Assembly (NCBI RefSeq): GCF_000684975.1
Contig: NZ_BAXZ01000003.1
Span: 186,001 to 250,000 of the forward strand
From: Paraburkholderia acidipaludis NBRC 101816
GTDB taxonomy: Bacteria > Pseudomonadota > Gammaproteobacteria > Burkholderiales > Burkholderiaceae
Length of the DNA stretch: 64,000 nt
Direction: 5' to 3'
Shown here: positions 53,152 through 61,781 of the stretch, piece by piece
How positions within the stretch are numbered: the first letter of the stretch is position 1
Layout of the letters: every line of letters begins with the position of its first letter
Notes under the pieces: model-generated
Seen by the model: only the letters and a program-made list of their open reading frames with translations
Databases searched by the model: none
Told to the model about the DNA's origin: nothing
Made by a program: the position numbers and the translations under genes

Positions 53152-54384
53152 TTAGGCAAGCATTCCGACCCGTATCCAGCCCGCACAATACCACTCGTGC
53201 AGCAACGCTGTCACCGACGAATCGTGTGAGAGTGTTACAAAGCGTTTCCCGTCCATCAAGCGGTTGTCGGCGAATTCCGGCAGCCACTTTCTCGTCTCTT
53301 TGAGCAAGTACTGGTCCCCGTTCAGGTAGTACGATCGCGCATCGTAAAGCAGGATTGTCCGCCGGTCGAGAGCCAGGCCGCTTTTTGCTGCGCGGGCGCC
53401 AAACCGGGCTTCGTCGAGCGGCTTTTCCGGTGCGTCGAACACGACGTTAGGCTTCGGTTCGCTGAGCCACGAGCCGACGAACGAAGATACCTCAGCTTCG
53501 CCCCAACGTACTTTTGCGAGCACATCCGCGACCCGCGAGACGAGCGCGGGCGGCAACTGCGCGGGCTGCGCGACCGCCGGCTGGCTCGGGTCGCGGTAGA
53601 GCGTGGGTACAGCCGGCGCGCGCTCCATTCCGCGTTCGGCGAGCCAGTAGAGAAACTGGTTCGTGAGCTCCGACGTGGAAGGCGAACGAAAGCCGATCGA
53701 ACAGGTCATGCACTCGCCGACGGCCACGCCGTCGTGCGCGATATGCGGGGGCAGATAGAGCATGTCGCCGGGCTCGAGCACCCATTCCTCTTCCGGCTCG
53801 AAGTTTGCGAGGATCTTTAGCGGCAGACCTTCCTGCAGGGTGAGGTCGCGCTGCGCGCCGACGCGCCAGCGCCGCTTGCCATGCACCTGCAGGAGGAAGA
53901 CGTCGTACGAATCGAAGTGCGGGCCGACGCCGCCGCCATCCGTGGCGTAGGAGATCATCAGGTCGTCGAGGCGCGCATCCGGTGCAAAGCGGAAACGCTC
54001 GAGCAGCGCGCGTGCCCGGTCGTCGTGCAGGTCGACGCCCTGCACGAGCAGCGTCCACTGGCGCGCCTCGGGAGCGGGCAGCGCCTCCGGCGAGAACGGT
54101 CCATGTTCGAGCACCCAGCGGCGACGAAAATGCGTGATGAGGCGCGACTCGACGTCGTCGCCGTCGGCGAGCGCAAAGAGTTCGTCGCGCATGAGCGGGG
54201 GCTCGATGCCAGGTATCGCCTGGCGGATCAGGAGCGGCTTTTTCTGCCAGTATCGCTTCATGAACTGCGCCGGCGTGAGGCCGCCGAGAAGCGGCGTGGG
54301 TTCGTCAGGCGCGGGACGTGCCGGAGTGGGCGCGGCGCGTTGCTTGCTGGCGTTCACCGCGTGGTCAGGGGACCGCTTGAGCAT
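53152..54384 (-). CDS. roxA: JmjC/cupin ribosomal oxygenase (YcfD/RoxA-like)
   Basis: A 2-oxoglutarate and Fe(II)-dependent oxygenase; E. coli YcfD hydroxylates an arginine of ribosomal protein uL16. The product is 410 residues from the ATG at 54384. Iron ligands fit His156 and Asp158 in GPHFDSYD, and a distal His in PPHIAHDG near 214-217. The Cys-containing MTCSIGFRSP follows. It is divergent from slyD, with start codons 33 bases apart. Confidence 0.88.
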   Translation of the reverse strand: MLKRSPDHAVNASKQRAAPTPARPAPDEPTPLLGGLTPAQFMKRYWQKKPLLIRQAIPGIEPPLMRDELFALADGDDVESRLITHFRRRWVLEHGPFSPEALPAPEARQWTLLVQGVDLHDDRARALLERFRFAPDARLDDLMISYATDGGGVGPHFDSYDVFLLQVHGKRRWRVGAQRDLTLQEGLPLKILANFEPEEEWVLEPGDMLYLPPHIAHDGVAVGECMTCSIGFRSPSTSELTNQFLYWLAERGMERAPAVPTLYRDPSQPAVAQPAQLPPALVSRVADVLAKVRWGEAEVSSFVGSWLSEPKPNVVFDAPEKPLDEARFGARAAKSGLALDRRTILLYDARSYYLNGDQYLLKETRKWLPEFADNRLMDGKRFVTLSHDSSVTALLHEWYCAGWIRVGMLA

Positions 54385-54386
54385 CG

Positions 54387-54392
54387 TATAAT
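54387..54392 (+). promoter_or_regulatory. Candidate -10 element for slyD
   Basis: A perfect TATAAT lies 25 bases before the slyD ATG and only three bases upstream of the divergent roxA start codon. No good -35 is seen. Confidence 0.5.
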
Positions 54393-54416
54393 GTGGTCTG
54401 TATTCTGGAGGAACGA

Positions 54417-54965
54417 ATGAAAATCGCAAAGGACACCGTCGTGTCGGTCGCTTACAAGCTATCGGATGCGCAGGGCAATCTGATTGAGGAGAGCGACGAG
54501 CCGATGGTCTATCTGCACGGCGGCTATGATGGCACGTTCCCCAAGATCGAGGAAGCGCTGGACGGCAAGGAGCCGGGCTTCGAGACCCAGCTTCAGCTCG
54601 AACCGCAGGACGCGTTTGGCGAGTACGATCCCGAGCTCGTCAAGATCGAGCCGCGTAGCCGTTTTCCTGAGCCGCTCGAAGTCGGTATGCAGTTCGAAGG
54701 AACACCCGAAGAGGGCGACGAGGATCTCGACACGCTCATCTACACCGTCACGGATGTTGCCGAGGACAAGGTCGTGCTCGACGGCAATCACCCGCTGGCC
54801 GGCATGGCGCTGCGCTTTGCCCTGACCGTCAGGGAAGTGCGCGAGGCGACCGAAGACGAGATCGAGCACGAGCACGCACACGGCGCGGACGGTCTTGAAG
54901 TCGTCGACGAGGACGACGAAGAGGAAGACGGCGGCGAAGCCGGTTCGAAACCCACGCTTCACTGA
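54417..54965 (+). CDS. slyD: FKBP-type peptidyl-prolyl isomerase SlyD
   Basis: Cytoplasmic prolyl isomerase and chaperone with an IF domain. The product is 182 residues from the ATG at 54417, which follows GGAGGAAC. The FKBP parts are VAYKLSDAQGNLIEES and HGGYDGTFPKIEEALDGKEPG. The inserted-flap region and NHPLAGMALRFALTV are intact. The C-terminal tail is acidic with a HEHAH motif, shorter in His than the nickel-binding tail of E. coli SlyD. Confidence 0.93.
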   Translation: MKIAKDTVVSVAYKLSDAQGNLIEESDEPMVYLHGGYDGTFPKIEEALDGKEPGFETQLQLEPQDAFGEYDPELVKIEPRSRFPEPLEVGMQFEGTPEEGDEDLDTLIYTVTDVAEDKVVLDGNHPLAGMALRFALTVREVREATEDEIEHEHAHGADGLEVVDEDDEEEDGGEAGSKPTLH

Positions 54966-55103
54966 TCCGCTTCGCAAATCTTTCATGCGCCGGCAAGTTG
55001 CCGGCGCGCATTGAGCCTGGCTGCTGCGGTCGTTGCCTCAGCTCATTGCGCCAGATCTATGCCGGGTGCGGCAGTTTGCCCGCACCTTTCGGCGCTATCT
55101 CTC

Positions 55104-56450
55104 TTACTGATTCCATGGCTGGGACGGCGTTGCGGGCTGCTGCCCGGGCGGGGTGCCCGGCGTGCCCGACGGCGGCATGGGCGAAACGCCGCTTGCGGCG
55201 GACGCGCCGGCCGGCGGCACGACGTCCGGCGCCTGGGGCATGCCGGGAATCGTCGTGACATCGGGCATTGACGAGACCTCGGGCATTTCCGGGGCCTCCC
55301 CTGCCGGGATCCCCTCGGGCAGAAGCGGTGGCAGGAGCGGCAGATGTTTCGGCACGTCGCGCACGCTGACGCGCAGCGGCGTGCCGTGCGTCATGTCGGC
55401 ATCGATCTGCAGCCACTGCGTAAGCGGGTCGCGCAAGTCGAACTCGATGCGCGTCACGTTCGCAATTCTCACACCTTTTTCATTGTGTAACGGCCGGTCG
55501 ATCGCGAAGCCGTGCGCAAGCTTTGCGTGCGTCGGATGGATGAGCACGACCGGACCGCGGAACGTTTCGGCCAGCTTCATCAGGCTGTGCCTGAATTCGA
55601 CGTAGCCGTCGCGCGGCCGATGGCCGAAGCGCAGCCACGCGAAGCGATCGGGCCGCTCTTCGTGCTCGTGCTCCAGCAGGGGATCGCCTTCGATGAAGAC
55701 GATCACGGCGCGCGCGTTACGGCGCTTCGCTACCTCCGCCGCGTGTTCGAGCCAGAAGCCGTTGGCGATCACGCGGTCCTCGAATTCGCCGTTGCGGCCG
55801 CCCGCGTACAGATAGTGATTGTTGCCGTCCGGTACGTTCAGCGCCACGAATACGGTGTCGCCAAGCTGCCAGCGCATGTTTTCCCGGTAGGGCCGAAAGC
55901 GCGACACTTCGCTTTCGCGCGTGACGGGAAGCGGGTTTTGCCCGAGCGTCATCGGGTCGGAGAAGAAGGTCTGGCGCAGCAGGTCGAGCCGTTCGACGGG
56001 GTCCCACGCCCCCGATCCGTTGGCGCCGCAACCGGACCAATCGTGTTCACCGGCCACGAAGATGAGGGCCGGGCGCGAAGCCTCCAGTATCGTGTGACGC
56101 CGGTCGTAGAGCGCATCCGCGCAGGTTTCGCCGGCTCCCTTGAGGTTGCCGTCGTAGACGACGAACGAGGTCTGCGGATCGCGGCCGATCGCGTCGATGA
56201 GCCGTTGCGCAGCAGGTTCGTCCGTTTGCGACCTGAGAACGTTCGCGATGACCGCGAATGCGTAGCGCGGCGACTGTGCTTCTGCCGGCGCACTGAAGGT
56301 CAGCACGAAAGCGACAGCGAAAACCGCCGCGGCACCGAACGACGCGCGGCAGCGCAAGGCCGCCTCGCCTCGGCACGCGGGCCGAGGCGAGGCATCCGGC
56401 GGCGCGCTGCGGCGCTCAGCGTTGCGCGTCCGGCGCCGTGGCCAGCTCAT
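55104..56450 (-). CDS. Exported metallophosphoesterase-like protein with degenerate metal site
   Basis: A 448-residue protein from an ATG at 56450 that overlaps the mutS end by 35 bases. Residues about 38-58 form a signal peptide core ending AEA. The fold signals are YDGNLKG at 99-105 in place of the usual GDxxD, GEHDW at 134-138 in place of GNHD, and HPTH at 305-308. The first DxH motif appears as AFAVIAN and lacks the metal ligands. The last 80 residues are Pro/Gly/Ala-rich. A catalytic role is doubtful. Confidence 0.6.
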   Translation of the reverse strand: MSWPRRRTRNAERRSAPPDASPRPACRGEAALRCRASFGAAAVFAVAFVLTFSAPAEAQSPRYAFAVIANVLRSQTDEPAAQRLIDAIGRDPQTSFVVYDGNLKGAGETCADALYDRRHTILEASRPALIFVAGEHDWSGCGANGSGAWDPVERLDLLRQTFFSDPMTLGQNPLPVTRESEVSRFRPYRENMRWQLGDTVFVALNVPDGNNHYLYAGGRNGEFEDRVIANGFWLEHAAEVAKRRNARAVIVFIEGDPLLEHEHEERPDRFAWLRFGHRPRDGYVEFRHSLMKLAETFRGPVVLIHPTHAKLAHGFAIDRPLHNEKGVRIANVTRIEFDLRDPLTQWLQIDADMTHGTPLRVSVRDVPKHLPLLPPLLPEGIPAGEAPEMPEVSSMPDVTTIPGMPQAPDVVPPAGASAASGVSPMPPSGTPGTPPGQQPATPSQPWNQ

Positions 56451-59103
56451 GCAGTTCGTACAGTAGATCGAGCGCCTCGCGCGGGCGCAACTCGTTCGGA
56501 TCGAGCGCGCGCAGCCGCTCGGCGACGAGCGTGGCGGAGGGATCCTGCGCGGCAGGTGCGTCTTCGGCCTCGAGCGGCGCATCGTCGGCGAGCGACGCCG
56601 CGAAGAGGTCCAGCTGCGGCGTGGGTTGTCCCGCCGAAAGCTGCTCCAGATGGACGAGATGCTTGCGCGCCGCGCGGATCACGGGCGCGGGCACGCCCGC
56701 GAGCTGGGCAACCTGCAGGCCATAACTCTGATTGGCCGGGCCTTCCTGCACCGCATGGAGGAACACGATGCCATGCCCGTGCTCGACCGCCGAGAGATGC
56801 ACGTTCGCCGCCTGAGTAAATTCGGCGGGCAGTTGGGTGAGCTCGAAGTAGTGCGTCGCGAAGAGCGTGTGGCAGCCGTTGCTCGCAAGCAGGTGGCGCG
56901 CGATCGCCCAGGCGAGCGCAAGACCGTCGAAGGTCGAGGTGCCGCGCCCGATCTCGTCCATCAGCACGAGGCTGTGCGGCGTGGCGTCGTTGAGGATCGC
57001 CGCCGCTTCGGTCATCTCGACCATGAAGGTCGAGCGGCCGCCCGCGAGGTCGTCGGCAGCGCCGATGCGCGTGAAGATGCGGTCGATCGGGCCAAAGCGG
57101 GCTTGCTTCGCGGGCACGTAGCTGCCCACGTAGGCGAGCAGGGCGATCAGCGCGGTCTGCCGCATGAAGGTCGACTTACCGCCCATGTTCGGGCCGGTGA
57201 TGAGGAGCAGCTTGCGATCGGCCCCGAGCAGACAGTCATTGGCGATGAACTGCTCGACCTGCGCCTCGACGACCGGATGGCGGCCCTGTTCGATCTCGAT
57301 GCCGGGCTCCGGCGAGAACGCCGGCGCACACCAGTCCAGCGCGCGAGCGCGTTCCGCGAACGCGGCGAGCACGTCGAGCTCGGCGAGCGCCGCAGCCACG
57401 CGCTGGCAGTCGGGAATGAACGGCAGCAGCGACTGCAGCAGCGCGTCGTAGAGCGCGCGCTCACGCGAGAGCGCGCGCTCCTGGGCGGAAAGCGCCTTGT
57501 CCTCGAAGGTCTTCAGTTCGGGCGTGATATAGCGCTCGGCGTTTTTTAGCGTCTGGCGCCGGCGATAGTCGTCGGGCACCTTGTCGGTCTGGCCGCGCGT
57601 GACCTCGATATAGAAGCCGTGCACCTTGTTGTACTCGACCCGCAGATTGCCGATGCCCGTGCGGGCGCGCTCGCGCGTCTCGAGATCGAGCAGGAACTGG
57701 CCGCAGTTCTCCGACAAGTCGCGCAGCTCGTCGAGCTCGCCGTCGTAGCCGCGCGCGATCACGCCGCCGTCACGCACCATGGCTGCCGGCTCCGGTGCGA
57801 CCGCGCGTTGCAGCAGATCGGCACACGCTGCCGGCGGCTCCAGCGCCTCGGCGATACGCGCGAGCGACGGCGCGGCGCTCGCGCCGCCGGCGGCCGCCGC
57901 CACTTGTTCGCGCAGGGTGGGCAAGGCCGCGAAGGTGTCCCGCAGGCTCGAGAGATCGCGCGGGCGCGCCGAAAGCAGCGCGAGGCGTCCGGTGATGCGC
58001 TCCACGTCGGCGATCTGGCGCAAGCTGGCGCGCAGATCGTCGACGCCGGCGGGCGGCGGCGCTTCGAGCAGCGCGCCGATGGCCTGCTGGCGCATCTGCG
58101 CGATCGACGCATCGCGCGGCGGGTGATGCAGCCAGTGGCGCAAGAGGCGGCTGCCCATCGCCGTGCTGCAGGTATCGAGCAGCGAGCAGAGCGTGGGCGA
58201 CTCGGTGCCGCGCAGCGTTTCGGTGAGTTCGAGATTGCGGCGCGTGGCCGGATCGAGGCCGATGTACTCCGACTCGACTTCCACCTTCAGGCTGCGCACG
58301 TGGCGCAGTTGTTGACCTTGCGTGGCCGCCGCGTAGAGCAGCAGCGCGCCCGCGGCGCCGCATGCGCTCGTGAGCGCCTGCGCGCCGAAGCCGTCGAGAC
58401 TCGCTACGTCGAGCTGGTCGCACAAGCGCTGCTTGCCCGAGGCGACGTCGAAATGCCAGGCCGGTACACGCGTGAGCGCACCCGAATTCGACCCGGACGG
58501 TGCGGGCGGTGCCCAGCCCGCCGATTCCGCGGGCAGCTCGGCGACGAGGATTTCCGCGGGGCGGATCCGCTCGAAGGCGGCGGCGACCTGCTCGGGCGCG
58601 ATTTCCGCGAGGCGCAGTGCGCCGCTCGCGAGATTGAGCCAGGCGAGACCGACGTTGACCGTCGCGCCGCGCCGGTTGTGGCCGGGGCAGACGGCCATCA
58701 GATAAACGTCGTTCTTGTCGGAGAGCAGGGCCGCGTCGGTCAGCGTGCCGGGCGTGACGACACGCACGACCTTGCGCTCGACGGGTCCTTTCGACGTGGC
58801 CGGATCGCCGATCTGCTCGCAGATCGCCACCGACTCGCCGAGCTTCACGAGCTTGGCGAGATACTGCTCCACGGCATGGTGGGGCACGCCGGCCATCTTG
58901 ATCGGATTGCCGGCTGAGGCGCCGCGCTGCGTGAGCGTGAGGTCGAGCAGCCGCGAGGCCTTTTCGGCGTCTTCGAAGAAAAGCTCGTAGAAGTCGCCCA
59001 TCCGGTAGAACACGAGCGTGCCCGGATGGTCGGCCTTGATGCTGAGGTATTGGCGCATCATCGGCGTATGCTGTGCGATGTCGCCTTCGGTATGTGTAGC
59101 CAT
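56416..59103 (-). CDS. mutS: DNA mismatch repair protein MutS
   Basis: Recognises base mismatches and starts methyl-independent or MutL-dependent repair. The product is 895 residues. The mismatch-binding wedge is in GDFYELF near residue 36. The ATPase Walker A is GPNMGGKST near 644, and Walker B-type and signature segments include DEIGRGTSTFDGLALAWA. It lies between lplT and the metallophosphoesterase-like gene. Confidence 0.97.
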   Translation of the reverse strand: MATHTEGDIAQHTPMMRQYLSIKADHPGTLVFYRMGDFYELFFEDAEKASRLLDLTLTQRGASAGNPIKMAGVPHHAVEQYLAKLVKLGESVAICEQIGDPATSKGPVERKVVRVVTPGTLTDAALLSDKNDVYLMAVCPGHNRRGATVNVGLAWLNLASGALRLAEIAPEQVAAAFERIRPAEILVAELPAESAGWAPPAPSGSNSGALTRVPAWHFDVASGKQRLCDQLDVASLDGFGAQALTSACGAAGALLLYAAATQGQQLRHVRSLKVEVESEYIGLDPATRRNLELTETLRGTESPTLCSLLDTCSTAMGSRLLRHWLHHPPRDASIAQMRQQAIGALLEAPPPAGVDDLRASLRQIADVERITGRLALLSARPRDLSSLRDTFAALPTLREQVAAAAGGASAAPSLARIAEALEPPAACADLLQRAVAPEPAAMVRDGGVIARGYDGELDELRDLSENCGQFLLDLETRERARTGIGNLRVEYNKVHGFYIEVTRGQTDKVPDDYRRRQTLKNAERYITPELKTFEDKALSAQERALSRERALYDALLQSLLPFIPDCQRVAAALAELDVLAAFAERARALDWCAPAFSPEPGIEIEQGRHPVVEAQVEQFIANDCLLGADRKLLLITGPNMGGKSTFMRQTALIALLAYVGSYVPAKQARFGPIDRIFTRIGAADDLAGGRSTFMVEMTEAAAILNDATPHSLVLMDEIGRGTSTFDGLALAWAIARHLLASNGCHTLFATHYFELTQLPAEFTQAANVHLSAVEHGHGIVFLHAVQEGPANQSYGLQVAQLAGVPAPVIRAARKHLVHLEQLSAGQPTPQLDLFAASLADDAPLEAEDAPAAQDPSATLVAERLRALDPNELRPREALDLLYELHELATAPDAQR

Positions 59104-59227
59104 CCTCGGAAGTCTTGCTTAGGGTTCAGGGCGTGAGTTTAACCCGCGCGGCCCGCATGTAAAGCTGGCCGAACGGCCGGTGCGGACAGCGTCAGGCATG
59201 GACGGCGCGCAAGGTGAATCGGCACGC

Positions 59228-60526
59228 TCATTCGTCCACGAGCGCGCGCAGATTCACTTTGCGTGCATTAGCGGCGCTTCGCCGCATGGCGAGCCCGATC
59301 ATCGCGGCGATGAAGGTGCCGAACACGACAATGATCCACTGCGCCGGCATCCTGGCCGTCAATAGCAGCGCATAGGCGCCCAGCATCAACAGCACGGCGA
59401 GGTTCTGGTTGAAATTCTGCACCGCGATCGAGTGGCCCGCGGAGAGGAGCGTCGCGCCGCGATGCTGCAACAGCGCGTTCATCGGCACGATGAAGAAGCC
59501 TGCGAGCGTGCCGAGCAGCACCATCAACGGGTACGCGAACAGCAGATAGAAGGGCAGCAGGAAGTGGCCAATCCGCAGGCCCTCGCCCGGCGGGAAGAGC
59601 CCCTTGCTGTAGAACGCCATGCCCACGGCGACGACGCCGCACAGCACGCCCACGGGCAGCACCCGCAGCGACGCGCGCAGCGATACCCACGCGGCGGCGG
59701 CGGCCGCGCCGATCGCGATGCCCAGCCCGGTCACGCCCTGCATGACGGCGGCCTTCGAGAGCGAGAGGCCGAGGTTGACGTCGGCCCACTTGAGCACAAG
59801 CAGTTGCAGCGTGACGGCGGCGCCCCACATGAGCGTCGTGACCCAGAGCGCAATCTGCGCGAGCTTGTCGGCCCAGAGCACGTTGAAGCAGTGCACGAAA
59901 TCGGTGACGAGGCGTCGAGGCTCCTTCAGGCGGTTCGCGTAGCGCGCGCCGGTATCGGGAATGTCGAAGTTGATGAGGCCGGCGATGACATAAGTGAGCA
60001 TGACTGCGAACATCGCGAGATCCGCCGACGAGTGGATCAGCGGCAGCGCGTGGTGCGCGACGAAGCGATCGGCGTAGGTGCTCACGAGCGCGCCGCCCAG
60101 CATCGTGCCGATGATCGTGGAGAGCACGGTGGCCGACTCGAGCCACGCATTCGCCGCGATGAGCTTTTCGGGCGGCAACAGCTCGGTAAGGATTCCGTAC
60201 TTTGCGGGCGAGTAGGCCGCCGCGCCGAAGCCGACCACACCGTAGGCAATCATCGGATGCACGCCCGCGATCATCAGCAGGCAGCCGCACGCCTTGAGCG
60301 CGTTCGAGACTAACATGACGTGGCGCTTTTGCAGGGCGTCGGCGAACGCGCCGACGAAGGGCGCGAGCACTACATAGGACACCGTGAAGAAAATCTGCAG
60401 GAGCGGCGTTACCCATGCGGGTGACGCGATCACCGTTAGCAGCGCGATCGCCGCGATCAGCAGCGCGTTGTCGGCAAGCGACGAAACGAACTGCGCTGCG
60501 ATGATCGTGTAGAAGCCCTTTTTCAT
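59228..60526 (-). CDS. lplT: Lysophospholipid transporter LplT (MFS)
   Basis: Major-facilitator protein that flips lysophosphatidylethanolamine inward in enterics, working with the acyltransferase Aas. The product is 432 residues with about 12 membrane segments. The start KKGFYTIIAAQFVSSLADNALLIA and the KYGILTELLPPEKL segment mark the LplT family. The acyltransferase partner gene is not adjacent. It lies downstream of suhB after a terminator. Confidence 0.92.
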   Translation of the reverse strand: MKKGFYTIIAAQFVSSLADNALLIAAIALLTVIASPAWVTPLLQIFFTVSYVVLAPFVGAFADALQKRHVMLVSNALKACGCLLMIAGVHPMIAYGVVGFGAAAYSPAKYGILTELLPPEKLIAANAWLESATVLSTIIGTMLGGALVSTYADRFVAHHALPLIHSSADLAMFAVMLTYVIAGLINFDIPDTGARYANRLKEPRRLVTDFVHCFNVLWADKLAQIALWVTTLMWGAAVTLQLLVLKWADVNLGLSLSKAAVMQGVTGLGIAIGAAAAAAWVSLRASLRVLPVGVLCGVVAVGMAFYSKGLFPPGEGLRIGHFLLPFYLLFAYPLMVLLGTLAGFFIVPMNALLQHRGATLLSAGHSIAVQNFNQNLAVLLMLGAYALLLTARMPAQWIIVVFGTFIAAMIGLAMRRSAANARKVNLRALVDE

Positions 60527-60571
60527 CGGATGCGTGCGCGGCGGCTGATAGGCAGAAAGCGCGACAAAACA

Positions 60572-60592
60572 AAAAAGCGGCCGAAGCCGCTC
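60572..60592 (-). terminator. Intrinsic terminator for suhB
   Basis: On the minus strand AGCGGC (60592-60587) pairs with GCCGCT (60582-60577) around TTCG, followed by a T-run at 60577-60572. Confidence 0.75.
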
Positions 60593-60649
60593 GACCGCGT
60601 CAGGCCGCAGATGGGCCGCATGGGTTTGGACCGCATGCGTCCGGCGTCC

Positions 60650-61447
60650 TTAAGCCGCGTTGACGCGAGTGTACTTCGAAAGGATCGGCACCATTTGCGC
60701 GTACACCTTCGGATTGCCCGCGACCACTTCGCCCATGTGCAGGAAATCCGAGTCGCCCGTGTAGTTGCCGATCAGGCCGCCCGCTTCGGTCACGAGCAGG
60801 CCGCCCGCCGCGACGTCCCACGGATTGAGGCCCTGCTCGAAGAAGCCGTCCATGCGGCCCGCGGCGACGTTCGCCAGATCGAGCGCGGCCGCGCCCGGAC
60901 GGCGCAGGCCCGCGCAGGCGCGCGTCATTTCGGCGAAGAGGTCGGTGTAGCGTTCGAGGCCGTCCTTTTCGCGGAACGGGAAACCCGTGCCGATCAGCGA
61001 GTCGGCGAGCCGGTCGCGGCGGCCCACGCGGATGCGGCGGTCGTTCAGGAACGCACCGCGGCCGCGCGAGGCGGTGAAGAGGTCGTTGCGGGTCGGGTCG
61101 TAGACCACGGCCTGCGTGACGATGCCCTTGTGCGCGAGCGCGATCGAGACACAGTAGTACTGGAAGCCGTGGATGAAGTTCGTGGTGCCGTCGAGCGGAT
61201 CGATGATCCACTGGTATTCGGATTCGTTCTCCGAGAGGCCCGATTCTTCTGCGAGGATGGCGTGATCGGGGTAGGCGGTCTTCAGCGTGTCGATGATCGC
61301 CGCTTCCGATGCCTTGTCGACCTCCGTGACGAAATCGTTGTGCTGCTTCTTCGAGACCTGCACGAGGTCGAGATCGAGCGACGCGCGGTTGATGATCTGT
61401 CCGGCGCGGCGCGCGGCCTTGACAGCGATGTTGAGCATGGGATGCAT
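60650..61447 (-). CDS. suhB: Inositol monophosphatase family protein SuhB
   Basis: Mg-dependent phosphatase; in E. coli SuhB also joins the Nus-factor antitermination complex on rRNA. The product is 265 residues. The phosphatase motifs DPLDGTTNFIHG (near residue 85) and WDVAAGGLLVTEAGG (near 212) are intact. The ATG at 61447 was chosen; a second ATG is three codons in. The long leader carries a boxA-like element (see separate feature). Confidence 0.94.
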   Translation of the reverse strand: MHPMLNIAVKAARRAGQIINRASLDLDLVQVSKKQHNDFVTEVDKASEAAIIDTLKTAYPDHAILAEESGLSENESEYQWIIDPLDGTTNFIHGFQYYCVSIALAHKGIVTQAVVYDPTRNDLFTASRGRGAFLNDRRIRVGRRDRLADSLIGTGFPFREKDGLERYTDLFAEMTRACAGLRRPGAAALDLANVAAGRMDGFFEQGLNPWDVAAGGLLVTEAGGLIGNYTGDSDFLHMGEVVAGNPKVYAQMVPILSKYTRVNAA

Positions 61448-61572
61448 GAGCCTGGATCCTTTTTATCCGGCGCGTTCGCACGAGGCGCGGCGAGCCGGGC
61501 TGCAGAAGATAAAAGCGTCTGACGATGGACAGGGCGCCCGAGGTGCGAACCTGTCCCGCCAACGGAGACGAA

Positions 61573-61584
61573 TTGAATAAGAGC
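61573..61584 (-). promoter_or_regulatory. boxA-like element in the suhB leader
   Basis: The minus-strand sequence GCTCTTATTCAA matches the rrn boxA core GCTCTTTAACAA at nine of twelve positions. In E. coli the suhB leader carries boxA elements through which SuhB and Nus factors control their own operon. Confidence 0.45.
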
Positions 61585-61592
61585 GGGGCGCG

Positions 61593-61623
61593 GCGCGCCG
61601 GCGGATTTGTCCGACCGGCGCGC
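61593..61623 (-). promoter_or_regulatory. Strong hairpin near the 5' end of the suhB leader
   Basis: GCGCGCCGGCGGA pairs with TCCG plus CCGGCGCGC around TTTG, with one bulged base: about 13 pairs, nearly all G-C. No T-tract follows on either strand, so it is not a plain terminator. Confidence 0.65.
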
Positions 61624-61781
61624 AACCGCGCGCGAATTTCGTCATTTTACCCGAGTCCGGCCCGTTGTTGCTGAAGGCTTGCGAATGAGGCGGTACTGCG
61701 AGGCCGCACTGCGAGCACTACGTGCTTTGGCTTTCCCGCGCTAACATAGGCGTTTCACTTTGCTGTCGTTCGAGATTCATC

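Larger units (their letters stand above)
61448..61781. other. Divergent suhB/trmJ intergenic region with long suhB leader
   Basis: A 334-base gap. On the minus strand a TAAAAT (61649-61644) could start suhB near 61637. A strong hairpin follows at 61593-61623 and a boxA-like sequence at 61573-61584. The suhB leader would then be about 190 bases. On the plus side no clear trmJ promoter can be named. Confidence 0.55.
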
